Assembly (NCBI GenBank): GCA_905250115.1
Contig: CAJNOI010000013.1
Span: forward strand, 483,788 to 547,787
Direction of reading: 5' to 3'
DNA from: Adineta steineri
Lineage: Eukaryota > Rotifera > Eurotatoria > Adinetida > Adinetidae
Length of the DNA stretch: 64,000 nucleotides
Position 1 is the first letter of the stretch, and each line of letters opens with the position of its first letter. Shown one piece after another: positions 1 to 10,900 of the stretch. Below the pieces are notes generated by a model that was given only the letters and a program-made list of their open reading frames with translations, was not told the DNA's origin and did not search any database. The translations under genes and the position numbers were made by a program.

Positions 1-1049
1 TACTTTTTCTTTTGTGCAGCAATATAGTTATTATTATTGTGATCATAACAGGCGTAGATGTTGTCACAAGCTGACTGTTTCCATCGTTTTTTTAGAATAA
101 AAATCGAAAAGACTTTCCAACTAATTTTTTCTTCTTTTACATACAGAATACATAATACATCATAGCAACATACAAATGAAAGAAACAAAAAAAAGATAAG
201 GCAAACATTTACTGAATGAATGTTTTTCATTGAGAAAGAAGAGAATTTTGAACGTGTTATTATGATAAACAATTATTTCACTAACTTTGGAATACTAAAA
301 ATACTTTTTGTTTCGATTTATCTAATAAATACGATGTTTTGTTATTCATGAACACTATCATACATAGATATAGATCTCAACTGTTTGGATCATTTTTATA
401 GTGATGAAGAAAAATATGTTTATCTATTGAATGACAAGTCATAATATCTTCTATCAATCAAAAATTGAAGAATAGAAAGAGCAATACAGAATAACAAAAG
501 AAACGTTTTAAAAATGTTTCCATACTCCGTGTTAGAGTCAATTGAAAGATCTAAATCCAGTGCGTTTGAGTTTGGAGGATTATTCAGTTTTCTTTGTTCT
601 ATATGAATGGCGTGAGAGTTGACTGATAATAACGATTTAATTTATTCATAAACACAATGAATTAAATTCTAATTAAATAATTCTTGTTTTTATAAGAAAA
701 ACTTTATTTGCAACTAAATAATGAATATTTTCTTGTCAAATCCAATTTTTACTGAGCCGATTGTTTTGTATATTTTTTCATCTTTATATATTTTCTATAT
801 AACAAAAAATGTTCTGTTTGTGGGTATATTTGTTTCTAAGTAACATATCAACAAAGAAAAATCGTCTTTCAAAAAGATGTATTTTTACAAAATTAAATAA
901 AAGTCATGACTAGTTTTTCATTAGACGGATGAGATGAAAAAAAAAGAGAGAAAAAAAAGAAGAAAAAAAATAGTTTTTATCGCTCAACAGATTCTTTTTC
1001 TTTTTATTCACAGTTAAATTCATTTCATCAACTTGCAGTTTACTTGGTA
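1..1049. other. Gene-free AT-rich upstream region
   Basis: I see no convincing coding exon here on either strand. The sequence is AT-rich with homopolymer A/T runs; a purine-rich tract near 930-970 lies just before the PAN-domain gene. It probably holds that gene's promoter and 5' UTR, but no specific motif can be assigned. Confidence 0.5.
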
Positions 1050-2520
1050 ATGGCTTCAAAAAGAATTTGTTTATGGCTTGTATTTATGATAATTACGCAT
1101 TCGGTTGGACAAGATATGCGATCAGTCCGAATGTCTTCAATGCGCGAGTGGAAATTTCATTGTGCTAATACAACATGTTTGCCATTTCTCAATCTCATTA
1201 CGTCGACTATTATGAAGTGTCAAATGGCTTGTTTAGCTCAAATTTATTGTAGAGCAGCCAGTTTTCATCGATCAACTTCTAATTGTGAATTATTTACTGA
1301 TATGTCAAATGAAATTGCACACATGGTGACTGATATCGGCATTACTACTATGATTGTTATTGCGGGGACACGATCTCCATCTGGTCAGTATGAATATAGT
1401 AGATCTCGAAGGAAATCATATGACATATTTGAGAGAAAAAAATGTTTTCTTCTTTTGATAAGCTTTATTCATAATTAGCTTATTAATTAGGAATATGTAT
1501 GGAGATGGGTCATGTAATGATTCACTTTTTTATCGTCGTTGTAGCATCGGAAATATCGAATATAAACTATAAAATAGAAAACTAATGCATACATTCATAC
1601 CAGTTGATATAGAAATAATAAATTAAGGAGAGTTCAATTCACAATTAAGAAAAGGAAGGAAGCAAAATTTTTTTTGCTCATTCACTACTTATAATAGATA
1701 ATGAATGTTGAAGAAACGTTTTCTTTTTTTCTTTTCTTAACTTTACAATGAAACCTTCGTCATTTTCCGAATTAATAAGGAAGCATGAATAGATCAGAGA
1801 AACGTTTTATTATAAAGCAAGTGACAGCGTCGATGATTCCTTTTGCGCTTTGTTTCTAGTTTAAGTTAGATTAGACAAATATGTTTTGTAGTGTATCAAC
1901 TACATTAATTAGTGTAAGGATCTAACTGATAGAAATAATGAGTTTAGTATAATTCATCCTCGGTAGTAGTAGATATTGCAAATAACAGTTTATCTTGCTT
2001 CTCAATTTATATTAAGTTCTAATCAATGAGAAGTATATACAGTATTTGAAAAGTGTGGGCATGAGTGTATGGGCAGTTGTTGTTCACTGCTACACTCACA
2101 TCCACATCCTATATATATATTGTTAGAAATGAGGCAAATATTAGATTATAAGCAGAACTTTATCAAGTTCTTTAGCCTCATACTAATGCCATTTTCGTAA
2201 ACTAGAACCGACTACGACAACATCAACAACCTCAACTACAACAACATCAACAACAACCTCAACTACAACAACATCAACAACCCCAACTACAACAACAACC
2301 TCAACTACAACAACCACTACAACTACAACATCATCAACATCAACAACTACGACAACATCAACAACAACCTCAACAACATCAACAACAACCTCAACTGCAA
2401 CAACATCAACAACCTCAACTACAACAACAGCCTCAACTACAACAACATCAACAACAACAACTACTACAAAAACATCGACCACCACAACAACAACAACAAC
2501 GTCTACGACCACAACAATAT
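1050..2520 (+). CDS. Secreted PAN/apple-domain protein with Thr-rich exon (3' end not found)
   Basis: Exon 1 (1050-1383) starts at an ATG giving MASKRICLWLVFMIITHSVG, a clear signal peptide. A Cys-rich PAN/apple-like module follows (about residues 30-95), with Cys spaced as in CANTTC, MKCQMAC, YCRA and NCELF. A donor at 1384 (GTCAGT, phase 1) joins an acceptor AG at 2204-2205. Exon 2 (2206-2520) then encodes about 105 residues that are almost all Thr/Ser with rare Pro and Ala, i.e. a mucin-like, probably O-glycosylated stalk. It ends at a strong GTGAGT donor, again phase 1, so the protein continues, but I could not identify the next exon. PAN modules bind proteins or glycans outside the cell; the role here is inferred. 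If the first intron is retained the frame stays open to 1478. Confidence 0.6.
2053..2110. repeat. Telomere-like inverted repeat 1
   Basis: Left arm GTGTGGGCATGAGTGTATGG pairs imperfectly with a right arm containing CACTCACATCCACATCC across a short loop. It lies in the PAN gene's intron just upstream of the Thr-rich exon. Confidence 0.6.
2206..2520 (+). repeat. ACA/TCA/ACT trinucleotide-rich low-complexity tract (coding)
   Basis: Imperfect triplet repeat of caa/aca/tca/act type forming the Thr/Ser stalk exon of the PAN-domain gene. Higher-order units such as ACAACATCAACAACCTCAAC recur. Such tracts vary in length between alleles. Confidence 0.85.
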
Positions 2521-4013
2521 GTGAGTAATTTACAAAGTGTTTTGTAGTTGCCTGTACGATAGTAATGATTTCATTCATCTCTATCGAGACGTTTTAGTTC
2601 TGGCTGTGAAGTATCGCTCATCTGTATAAATAACTTTAGAGAGTATGTTCTGTTTGGCTTAGTAGAGTGTGATGTTTTCCTGGGTGCCTCAGCTAAAGTG
2701 CGCGAAGTCTTGATCAGACACAATCTATCCGGTTTTGTGTGATGTTATTGTAAGATTATTTCGTTTTTAAAAATGAAGATATTAACATAATAGACGTTAT
2801 AGCGGTCACTTCAGTTATTCATGATAACATCGTTCAAGGTAGTTATGATCATGAGTGAATGAGGAGAGATAGCTATGGGGTTTTTGTATTTCGCCAATAA
2901 AACTGTTGCCAGTTGTTTTAGAGGAATATACATAAAGGATGCATATGAGAATCAAAGATCGCAGAATGTATTTTGCTGCTCTTACTTATCAATGCGGTCA
3001 ATAAATTGTGTTTTTGTCTACAAATAAGTTAAGATAACGAAAGTATACTAAATATGCGTCAAATATGTAGTGATCAATTTCAAAGAGTTGTATAGAACAT
3101 TATTTGTAACATACACATTTAATACAAGTAAACTGTTAATAATAGTTTAATTTAAGAACAGTCATATCATTCATAACGATCTAATCTTTGAAAGTCCAAT
3201 AGCTGATTCTAGCCAGAATTAGATGCAATCTTGGAGAGTGACGAGTGCCATCGTCTCCACTCAATATTAATTAAGGCTTTGAAGATGTTTTCTTCAAGAA
3301 TGTCAGCAATAATAGTTACCAGTAAAAACTAAACAGCTATTAACGTTTCCATGAATTGTTTTTTATTACTGATGTATAGAGATTAGGTATGAACTACTCA
3401 CAGTTGAATCCTAGAATAATAAGCTCTAACATTAAATAGCAAATCAAAACAAAGAGATAATCATTATAAATACTATTCGCACGAGAAAAATGTGCCTTAT
3501 AGACCATCTGCACTTACAGCAGTTTTTAAAGTTCGTAGGGATCTAAGACTTGTTTAAGCCGCATCTTGATGCACTACCACAGCTTCTACTACTACCACTA
3601 ACTCGAGAACAAGAAGTGAGATTTGTTTTTCACAATGTAATTTCAGATGGAAATCAGATCGTGTCAGACGTAATAGTGATTTTTTTTCAGTCACAGAAAT
3701 GTGAACTTGGAGCCATTACTCGGTATAGAACTAGCATACTTTCGATGTTCCTACTTTTCTTTCTAAGTTAATTGCATTTTCTTATCAGTTAACAATAACG
3801 AAATATATCACAATCCGAAAATCAATTTCAACTCCTGCGGAGTTAGAATTATAAAAACAAGAGTTCTCGAATCGAACTTGACTTTTACTGTCAAATTCTT
3901 TGATAGTACGGTTTTCCATACTACAGATATGTAAGAGGACAACTTGAAGTACATATCAACACATAAAAATCGGCGCCGAATTGACTATTGTCTCAGTTTC
4001 AAAACTCGTCACC
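2521..4013. other. Stretch with no assignable gene
   Basis: Should contain the missing 3' exon(s) of the PAN/Thr gene. A 73-codon open frame at 3550-3771 ends in a hydrophobic run (ILSMFLLFFLS) that could be a membrane-anchor exon. However, no phase-1 acceptor connects it to exon 2, so it is not called. The rest is AT-rich and featureless to the eye. Confidence 0.4.
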
Positions 4014-4451
4014 ATGTTTTATCAGACTATTAGTAGCTCATGTTTTTACCTTCTTATTCTAGCAATCCCGACTACTATTTGTGTAAGTTCTTATGCTGCT
4101 CTTGCCAGCCTCAATAACAGTCAATTCATTTATTCTCCTACTCAACAGCTCTACGCAGCTGGTATGCGTAACAACCAATTTGGTGTCTATCAAGCTTACG
4201 CCTATGGCAACGTTACTTCCACATCAATTTGGACTGCCAGTCAATTATCGACACCAGCGGATGCTTACTTAAGCGTACAAGGCGACAGAAATCTAGCTAT
4301 CTGCACAGCTAGTGGAAGTGTGCTTTGGAGTCCAAACGTATACAACAATGGAACGGGTCTACCGTTTTGTCTAAAAATACTGGACAGTGGCAATCTTATT
4401 TGGGTTGATAATGCGACTACAATTATTTGGCAGTCAAACTCATCCGGATGA
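4014..4451 (+). CDS. Small secreted bulb-type (B-type, D-mannose-binding) lectin
   Basis: Single exon of 145 aa. I chose the ATG at 4014 (context GTCACCATGT); the open frame extends upstream but lacks another ATG. An N-terminal hydrophobic stretch (FYLLILAIPTTICVSS) is a signal peptide. The rest is one bulb-lectin beta-prism: LSVQGDRNLAIC and LKILDSGNLIWVDN match the family's repeated Q/D-x-D/G-x-N-L sugar-binding strands, followed by IIWQSNSSG. These lectins (Pfam B_lectin) occur in plants, bacteria, fungi and some fish and bind mannose-type glycans. In a rotifer a defensive or feeding role outside the cell is plausible, and horizontal acquisition is possible. A candidate polyadenylation signal AATAAA lies at about 4591. 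Confidence 0.8.
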   Translation: MFYQTISSSCFYLLILAIPTTICVSSYAALASLNNSQFIYSPTQQLYAAGMRNNQFGVYQAYAYGNVTSTSIWTASQLSTPADAYLSVQGDRNLAICTASGSVLWSPNVYNNGTGLPFCLKILDSGNLIWVDNATTIIWQSNSSG

Positions 4452-6608
4452 GGTTCCATTCATATGATTCTCTGCTAATCTAATGTATAAACTTTTCATC
4501 GATTCATGTAAACAGACAAAAACATTGGGCACAGAGTTTTAAAACATTGTCAAATGCTTCAATGCAGCACAGTGGTTTTTCTTTTCCTTTAATAAATTCA
4601 TTTTGCCAGCAAGTCTATGTTTTCTTTGATAACACTGCAGCAGCATAATACGTATCAGTATTTTGATCAATGTGAAAATAGGTTATTTTTATTGATTCTG
4701 GATAGCCAAGTATGTACCAGTCCTACTTAACTGGGTATTTAGTCGGACTGAATATAGATGTGGCTGGATATTTTTTGAAATGATCAATAATTCCTTCAAT
4801 GATTAGTTCATTTCTTGTCCTGCAATATAATATAATTAGCTGAATCGTGAGAGAGTGTGTGTGTGTGTATAGCTATTGTTAACAGGATTTCATCTTGGCT
4901 AGAGAGGGCTCTTCGGACGACTTAAGTAGTGTACCCGGTTGAAATGATCATAATTGATCGTAGACTAAGTATAAATCTATTTATTAATGTGATGGAAGGT
5001 TTTTCTCTTGAGAACGTGGGTGTGGGTAACAAAAGAATACAATACCCGCACTCACACTCTACACGTAGATAAGTATAGTCATGTTATTGTCTTCAATGTC
5101 TTTCTTTATAAATATGAATTAAATGTCTTATCTTTCGAATTATTTTATTTTATTAATTCTTTATTACATACAAAATGAAGTATAAATTAAGTAGTACAAT
5201 TACACAATTATTGAAAAATATTAAGTTAAATAAAGATCCATTACTTTCAACGGAATAAATCAACGTTATCTATAGTATCAATGCTTTTCTTTTCTTTCGA
5301 TTATATCATTTTTTCTGTCTAATAGTTATAAAACGAAAAATTTAATTTATTTTTTCTTATTTAGTTACCTCAAAAAGTCGAACGTTTCAAAATATGAAAA
5401 GTCTTGCAGATTACAATCTGAGAACGTCAGCTTCGTTAAGAGAAATTAATTAGTCCTCGCTTTACTCTTTTCTTTATTGAACTTCTCAATGCTTTTATAA
5501 ATAAAATGAAATGAATTGTCTTAATATAATCTCATTTATCCTACTAAAGGAATACTATTACATCATTAAAAAGGCTGTCATAATCATCCTCAACATCTAC
5601 TACAAAACAAAGTTGATTTTACTGATATATTTAAATGTAAGGATTTATTCGTGTTTATTGTAATTCTTCATTCAGAAAAATCGATCAAGATAAACATTCT
5701 TTCTTTGTGAAAATATTCGATAGTTAGTAACAATTCAAAGAAGAATTTGAAAAACTGGTACATTAACTACTTAGGGAATAAAAAATGATGACTTTTGTGT
5801 GAAAAACACGAACAAAAAAGCATCGCTGATGATGAAATAGATAACATTTTTGATATTTTTCTGTTCTCTGAGTGTTGTCAATCAGAGAAAGTATAAAACA
5901 TGCTTTAACGAAATACAATGAAAAAATTCTTTAATCGTTTCCTATACCAAAATTTAATTGATGTTGGAAATTTTATATTAAAAATACAACATAATACGGA
6001 GTTAAATAGAATTATTCGACAGATAAGACATTTAGTTGATACCAATAAAAAAAATACATAAAATAATAACATGCTTATGCCTACCTGTGCGCAGATAGCC
6101 GTTACTTATGTAGACATATGTGTGCATAAACACTTCCTTTCTACTTGTATACTTGCTTGTTGATTTTTGTTTTTCTTTCATATCGATTCATTCTACTCCA
6201 ATCATTTTTTTCTCATGTAGTGGATATTTTACTTATAGTAATTTTAAGTCATATGCATTTTTTTTCTTTATATCAAATTTTTCTACTATTTTTAAAATAC
6301 TAGAATAATGACTTACGCGAAAACTTTTTAAGGGATACTCATATTAGAAAAGAGATGAAAAATTGATTTGAATGGATTTTTTCCTGTTAACTTACTAAGT
6401 GTACGTATGAAAGATAAACATAAACCATCCTGAGACGTGTGAGTTTAGGTTTCAGCTGATCATGATATTGTCATATCTATACTCATAACTTTCTTAATTG
6501 CTTAATCAATTAAAATAATATTTCGAATTGATTTTCATATATTAGAGTTTTATCAGTTTTAAATATTAAATCATAAATATAAAAATTTTCAAGAAAAGAT
6601 TCCAAACA
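4452..6608. other. Gene-free AT-rich region
   Basis: No supported exon on either strand. It includes a short TG dinucleotide run near 4853-4870 and telomere-like inverted repeat 2. Short open frames near 6120 are Phe/Ile-rich readings of T-runs. Confidence 0.5.
5014..5064. repeat. Telomere-like inverted repeat 2
   Basis: Left arm CGTGGGTGTGGGT, short loop, right arm ACCCGCACTCACACTCTACA. Same G-arm-then-C-arm layout as the other copies. Confidence 0.65.
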
Positions 6609-6698
6609 AGGGTGTGGGTGTGAGTGTGGGTGTGGGAGCGGGTGTGGGTGTGGGTGTGGAATAAAAATAAAGCTAATCACACTCACACCCACACCTAC
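6609..6698. repeat. Telomere-like inverted repeat 3 (longest arm)
   Basis: The left arm is about 50 nt of GGGTGT/GAGTGT hexamers. Its first 18 nt, GGTGTGGGTGTGAGTGTG, are exactly complementary to the right arm CACACTCACACCCACACC. This is the best-preserved member of the family. Confidence 0.8.
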
Positions 6699-7204
6699 GC
6701 ATGCCCTGAAGATCGAAGTATTTAAAAAATGAAACTTTTCTCAAAGATCATCGTTGCGTTGAGAAACAAAGAACGTGATTAAAAGTGAGTCCTGACAAAG
6801 TATATTATTTAACAGAGTCAAATAAAAAAATATCAAACTAATCATGACTTATTCATTGACATCAATGATTTATTGACAATGATAGTTGATATTTTACTTT
6901 CACTGAAAACACGTCCGATGATTAATATAAATTATGATTAATTCTTTTTTCTCTTCATCACGTTCTTCTTCAATAAACTCAAATATTTTTCTATGAAATC
7001 AAAAACAGAAAAAGATTATTTCGAATTTAAATTCCATACTGTGTTTTCGACTTTCGAAAAGAATGAGATCAAATGATCAATTTTGTTCATTGATCCACTC
7101 TAAAATCAATTTTTTTATTTTACTTACGACGAACGACACCTTCTCTAGAATACTATTTTTTCTCTTGGTATGCTGTGCTGGAAGAAATAAATGAGAGAGG
7201 GTAG

Positions 7205-7267
7205 ATGTGTGAGGGTGGGTGTCGGTGTAGGTAAGAGAAGAAAAAAACACCCACAGGCGCACCCGTG
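7205..7267. repeat. Telomere-like inverted repeat 4
   Basis: Left arm TGTGAGGGTGGGTGTCGGTG, loop rich in A/G, right arm CACCCACAGGCGCACCC. It sits at the start of the second ~600-bp tandem unit. Confidence 0.65.
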
Positions 7268-7925
7268 ACGAATAATTCTATTTTTTTTATATATCTGATA
7301 AATTTTATTCGAAAACAGATCGAAATACTGAAAGAATGAAACTTCACAAAAGTACTTATTGCGCATAGAGAAACCAAGAACGAGATTAAAAGTGAATCCT
7401 GACAAAGCAAATTATTTAACCGACTCAAACAACAAAAAGACATCAAACTGATCATGATTTATTTATTGACGTCAGTCATTTATTGATGATGATAGTTGAT
7501 ATCTTATTTAAATTAAAACACGTCCGATGATTAATGCAGATTTTGCTCAATTCTCTCTTTTCTCTTTATCACGTTCTTCTTCACTAAGATCAAAGATTTT
7601 CTATGAAATCAAAAAAAGATCATGTCGAATTTAAATTCCATTTTGTTTTTTTCAGATTTCGAAAAGAATGAAATTTAATGAAAAATATCAAATTAAACCA
7701 TCAATTTTTTATCTTACCTAAAACGAAACCTTCTTTACAACACTATTTTTTCTCTTTGTGCTTTCTTGGAAGAAATGAATGCGAGAAAAAGAGAGAGAAA
7801 GAGAGATATATAACTAGAGAGAAAATCTACAACGAGTGTCATTTTGTTTTCATCGAAGACAAAGAAGAAGAAGAAGATCATTTTATTAGTTAACTGATTT
7901 ATTAAAAACAAAATCTTGTTGAATG

Positions 7926-10900
7926 ATGTGGAATATCTATGTATTTATCACTATTCTTCTGTTCATTCTCAACAATGAAACATCAGGTAAATACTTTTAT
8001 TTATCACATATTCAAGATCAGCTATTGCACAAAAATGACATTATTCGTTAAGATCTTGAGATGAGAATGAGACTTAAGAGAAAAGAACGAAATCTATTTC
8101 ATCATATCGTATTATAATATATGGAAAAAAATGATTAATTGACTTTACAGATGAAATCGAAATCAGAAAAAGAAAAGATTAACAGATTAATATCAGTGAA
8201 AAACAATTCTTTTTTCTTCCCTTGAATTCATTTGCGTTGAACAAATAAAAAAACGTTATTTGATAGTTTTCTTGCCTTCAGTGATAATCATATCTTTTCA
8301 AGGATCGAACATAATTATTTTTCTTTTCCAATAAAACAAATCAATAAATAAAGTTGATCTTCTTCCGTGAATTCAGCCCTCTTTTGGTTCATATTTACAA
8401 ATCATTCGAGAAAATAGAACAATTATAGAAATCTTTTCAAAATTAATCTTAGTGAATTTTTCTAAGAAAAAAACATAAAGTAACAATTTCATTTCGTTTA
8501 CAGTTCTTCTCTAATATTCTTTTTATTTTTCTTGTTTTTAGCTGTTTCATTCAATCAACCAAAGTTTTCGCCAACAGCCACTTGGGATTCCAATGGAATT
8601 ACCATTGCTAATCAATCGATTGTTGGTGAATTTCCTAGCGCCATTTTTGTGAACACAAATAACACAGTCTATGTCATTAATGAAGAAGAGAACACAATTG
8701 TAATTTGGCATGAAGAGAGTGTCAATCCAACAAGGATCATTCACGGTAATTTTACAGATCCCACTTCTCTCTTCGTGACATCGAATGCTGATATTTATAT
8801 TGATGATGATGATCGAGTGCAGAAATGGATAGCAGAATTAAATATCTTTGTCACGGTAATGAATGTCAACTCATCATGTTATGGTTTGTTTATCGATATC
8901 AATGATACTCTTTATTGTTCAATGTCTAACCATAATCAAGTATTAAGAAGATCATTAAACGATGCTGTGACGACTTCAAATCGTGTTGCTGCTGGAACAG
9001 GCAGTGTAGGATCAGCTTCGAATCAACTTAATTATCCTCGTGGAATATTTGTCGATGTCAATTTGGATTTATATGTGGCAGATGGTTTTAATAATCGTGT
9101 TCAGTTGTTCCAGTCGGGAGAATCAAATGGTACCACAGTAGCTGGTGATACATCACTAAATCCAACAATTACACTTTTTCGGCCATGTGGAATTATATTA
9201 GATGCTGAGAAATATTTATTCATTGCGGATTATGGCAATAATCGCATTGTTGGTTCAAGCTTGAATGGTTTTCGATGTTTAGTTGGATGTTATGAAAGAG
9301 GTTCACAATCCAATCAATTGGATAGTCCATATACTGTTAGTTTCGATCGTTCGGGAAACATGTTTGTTACTGATATAGGAAATCATCGAATTCAGAAATT
9401 TTTACTGATGCAAGATTCTTTTGGTAAGTTGAAGAAAATTTGAATTAAACGAAGAAATGTGAATAGATAAATTACAGAATTTAATAAAGACATTTCAATA
9501 TAAACAACAAAAGAAACAAAAATGGTTGAGAAAGGTTAATTAAATCGATGTGTAAAAGGATGTATTCAAGGAAATGAAATGTTCAGATTAGAGAGAACCA
9601 TGTGTCTAACGCAAACAATCCTCGCCTTTTTGTTGAGTGTAAAGAATAGAGAAAGAAAAAGTTTTTTCCTTAACGGAGTAATAGAAAGGGCTTTTATATT
9701 TCACTTCATATTTCATATTTCATATTTCGATATGTTTGATTCAAAAAACATAAAATATCACAACTCTAACAACTGGTGTTTCTTCTTTTTTTGTGCAGGA
9801 TGAATTTAGTCATTGTGTTTCTCTTTGAGAGAGAGAGATTTTAATATGAAATATTATAGAAAATGAATTTTCTCATTAAGTAATGTTTGATCGATGATCT
9901 GTTCTTTGGATAATTATTATAATATTTAATTTCAGAGAATAATATTGAATAGTTTAAGTCAATCTATAATGTGATATATGTAATTGCGAATGAAATATGT
10001 ATATGTTATTATTACTTCTATAATTAAAAACAAAGAATATTTTCTATAATAAATAAAATCTCTTGAGTTGATTTTGATTAAAAATATTTATTTGTTTAAT
10101 CAAATTCATAATTTAAGATGATCAATAAGAAAAGTTGATTTTCGATCAAATCTATTCGAGATTGTTCTTGAAACGAAAATTTTATATAAGTTAATTAACA
10201 AAATTTTGCTCACATTTCTAAACTTCAATAAGAAAAAGGTTCTCTCATTGATAAAAGATTTGTTAGTTTTACAAATATTTATTTCACTTTTTCTTGGAGA
10301 TGTTTAGCTAATGATTAGGTTCGTTTTAACAGAATTATTTATTCTTTTCACATGAAAATAAAGATTTTCTTGTTTTATTCTTTACATCATAGGAAAAACA
10401 TTCAGATCTGAAAAATATTATTAAAATTACACAAAAAGATTTGTTTTATTTATAATGACCAAAGCCGAGATATTGTGATCTTTAATGGACCTTTGAAATT
10501 TCTTCAAATAAAAAATGTTCGTACGATAATTTGTACAAAGGACATTTGTAGGGAGATAAGAAGGCTTTTTGCGGATCATAAAAAATTATATTTTTTCTCT
10601 CATTTGTTTTTCCGTTTCCATTCAGTACCGATATGACTTGTGGTGGCATTATTTTTATGTCTTAATGAAATTTACTAAGATAAATCGAGTTATGTTCCCA
10701 ATAATATAGACAACTGAGATAACATATGGACATGTAGCGTCTTTCTCTTCATTATTCTTCTCTAAATTAACTTTAAATATTTATTAGAAAAAAGTTTGAG
10801 AAACTTTGAATAAATGTTTGAAAATTGAAATTTGTGTTTGAATAAATAATTCAAAATAAGATCTGAAATGACATCTCTGTAGAATTATTTCAAAAAAAAC

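Larger units (their letters stand above)
6600..7790. repeat. ~600-bp imperfect tandem duplication, each unit carrying a telomere-like hairpin
   Basis: Unit A (about 6600-7195) and unit B (about 7196-7790) align along their length. Shared blocks include AACACGTCCGATGATTAAT (about 6910 and 7520), ATCACGTTCTTCTTCA, TCGAATTTAAATTCCAT and ACTATTTTTTCTC. Equivalent points are offset by about 585-610 bp. Each unit starts with an inverted TGTGGG-like hairpin, but the hairpin arms differ. The region immediately precedes the start of the NHL-7TM receptor gene, so its 5' flank has been duplicated. Confidence 0.75.

Noticed and set aside
2183-2578. Val-rich 131-codon frame on the minus strand
   Set aside because: Antisense reading of the Thr-codon repeat; composition is an artefact of the triplet repeat.
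3550-3771. 73-codon frame containing FVFHNVISDG, reminiscent of a condensation-domain HHxxxDG motif
   Set aside because: Too short, lacks the first His and the surrounding C-domain sequence, and no neighbouring exons support it.
6510-7455. Several minus-strand frames rich in His-Pro or Phe
   Set aside because: They translate the CCCACA arms and T-runs of the telomere-like hairpins; no domain or splice context.
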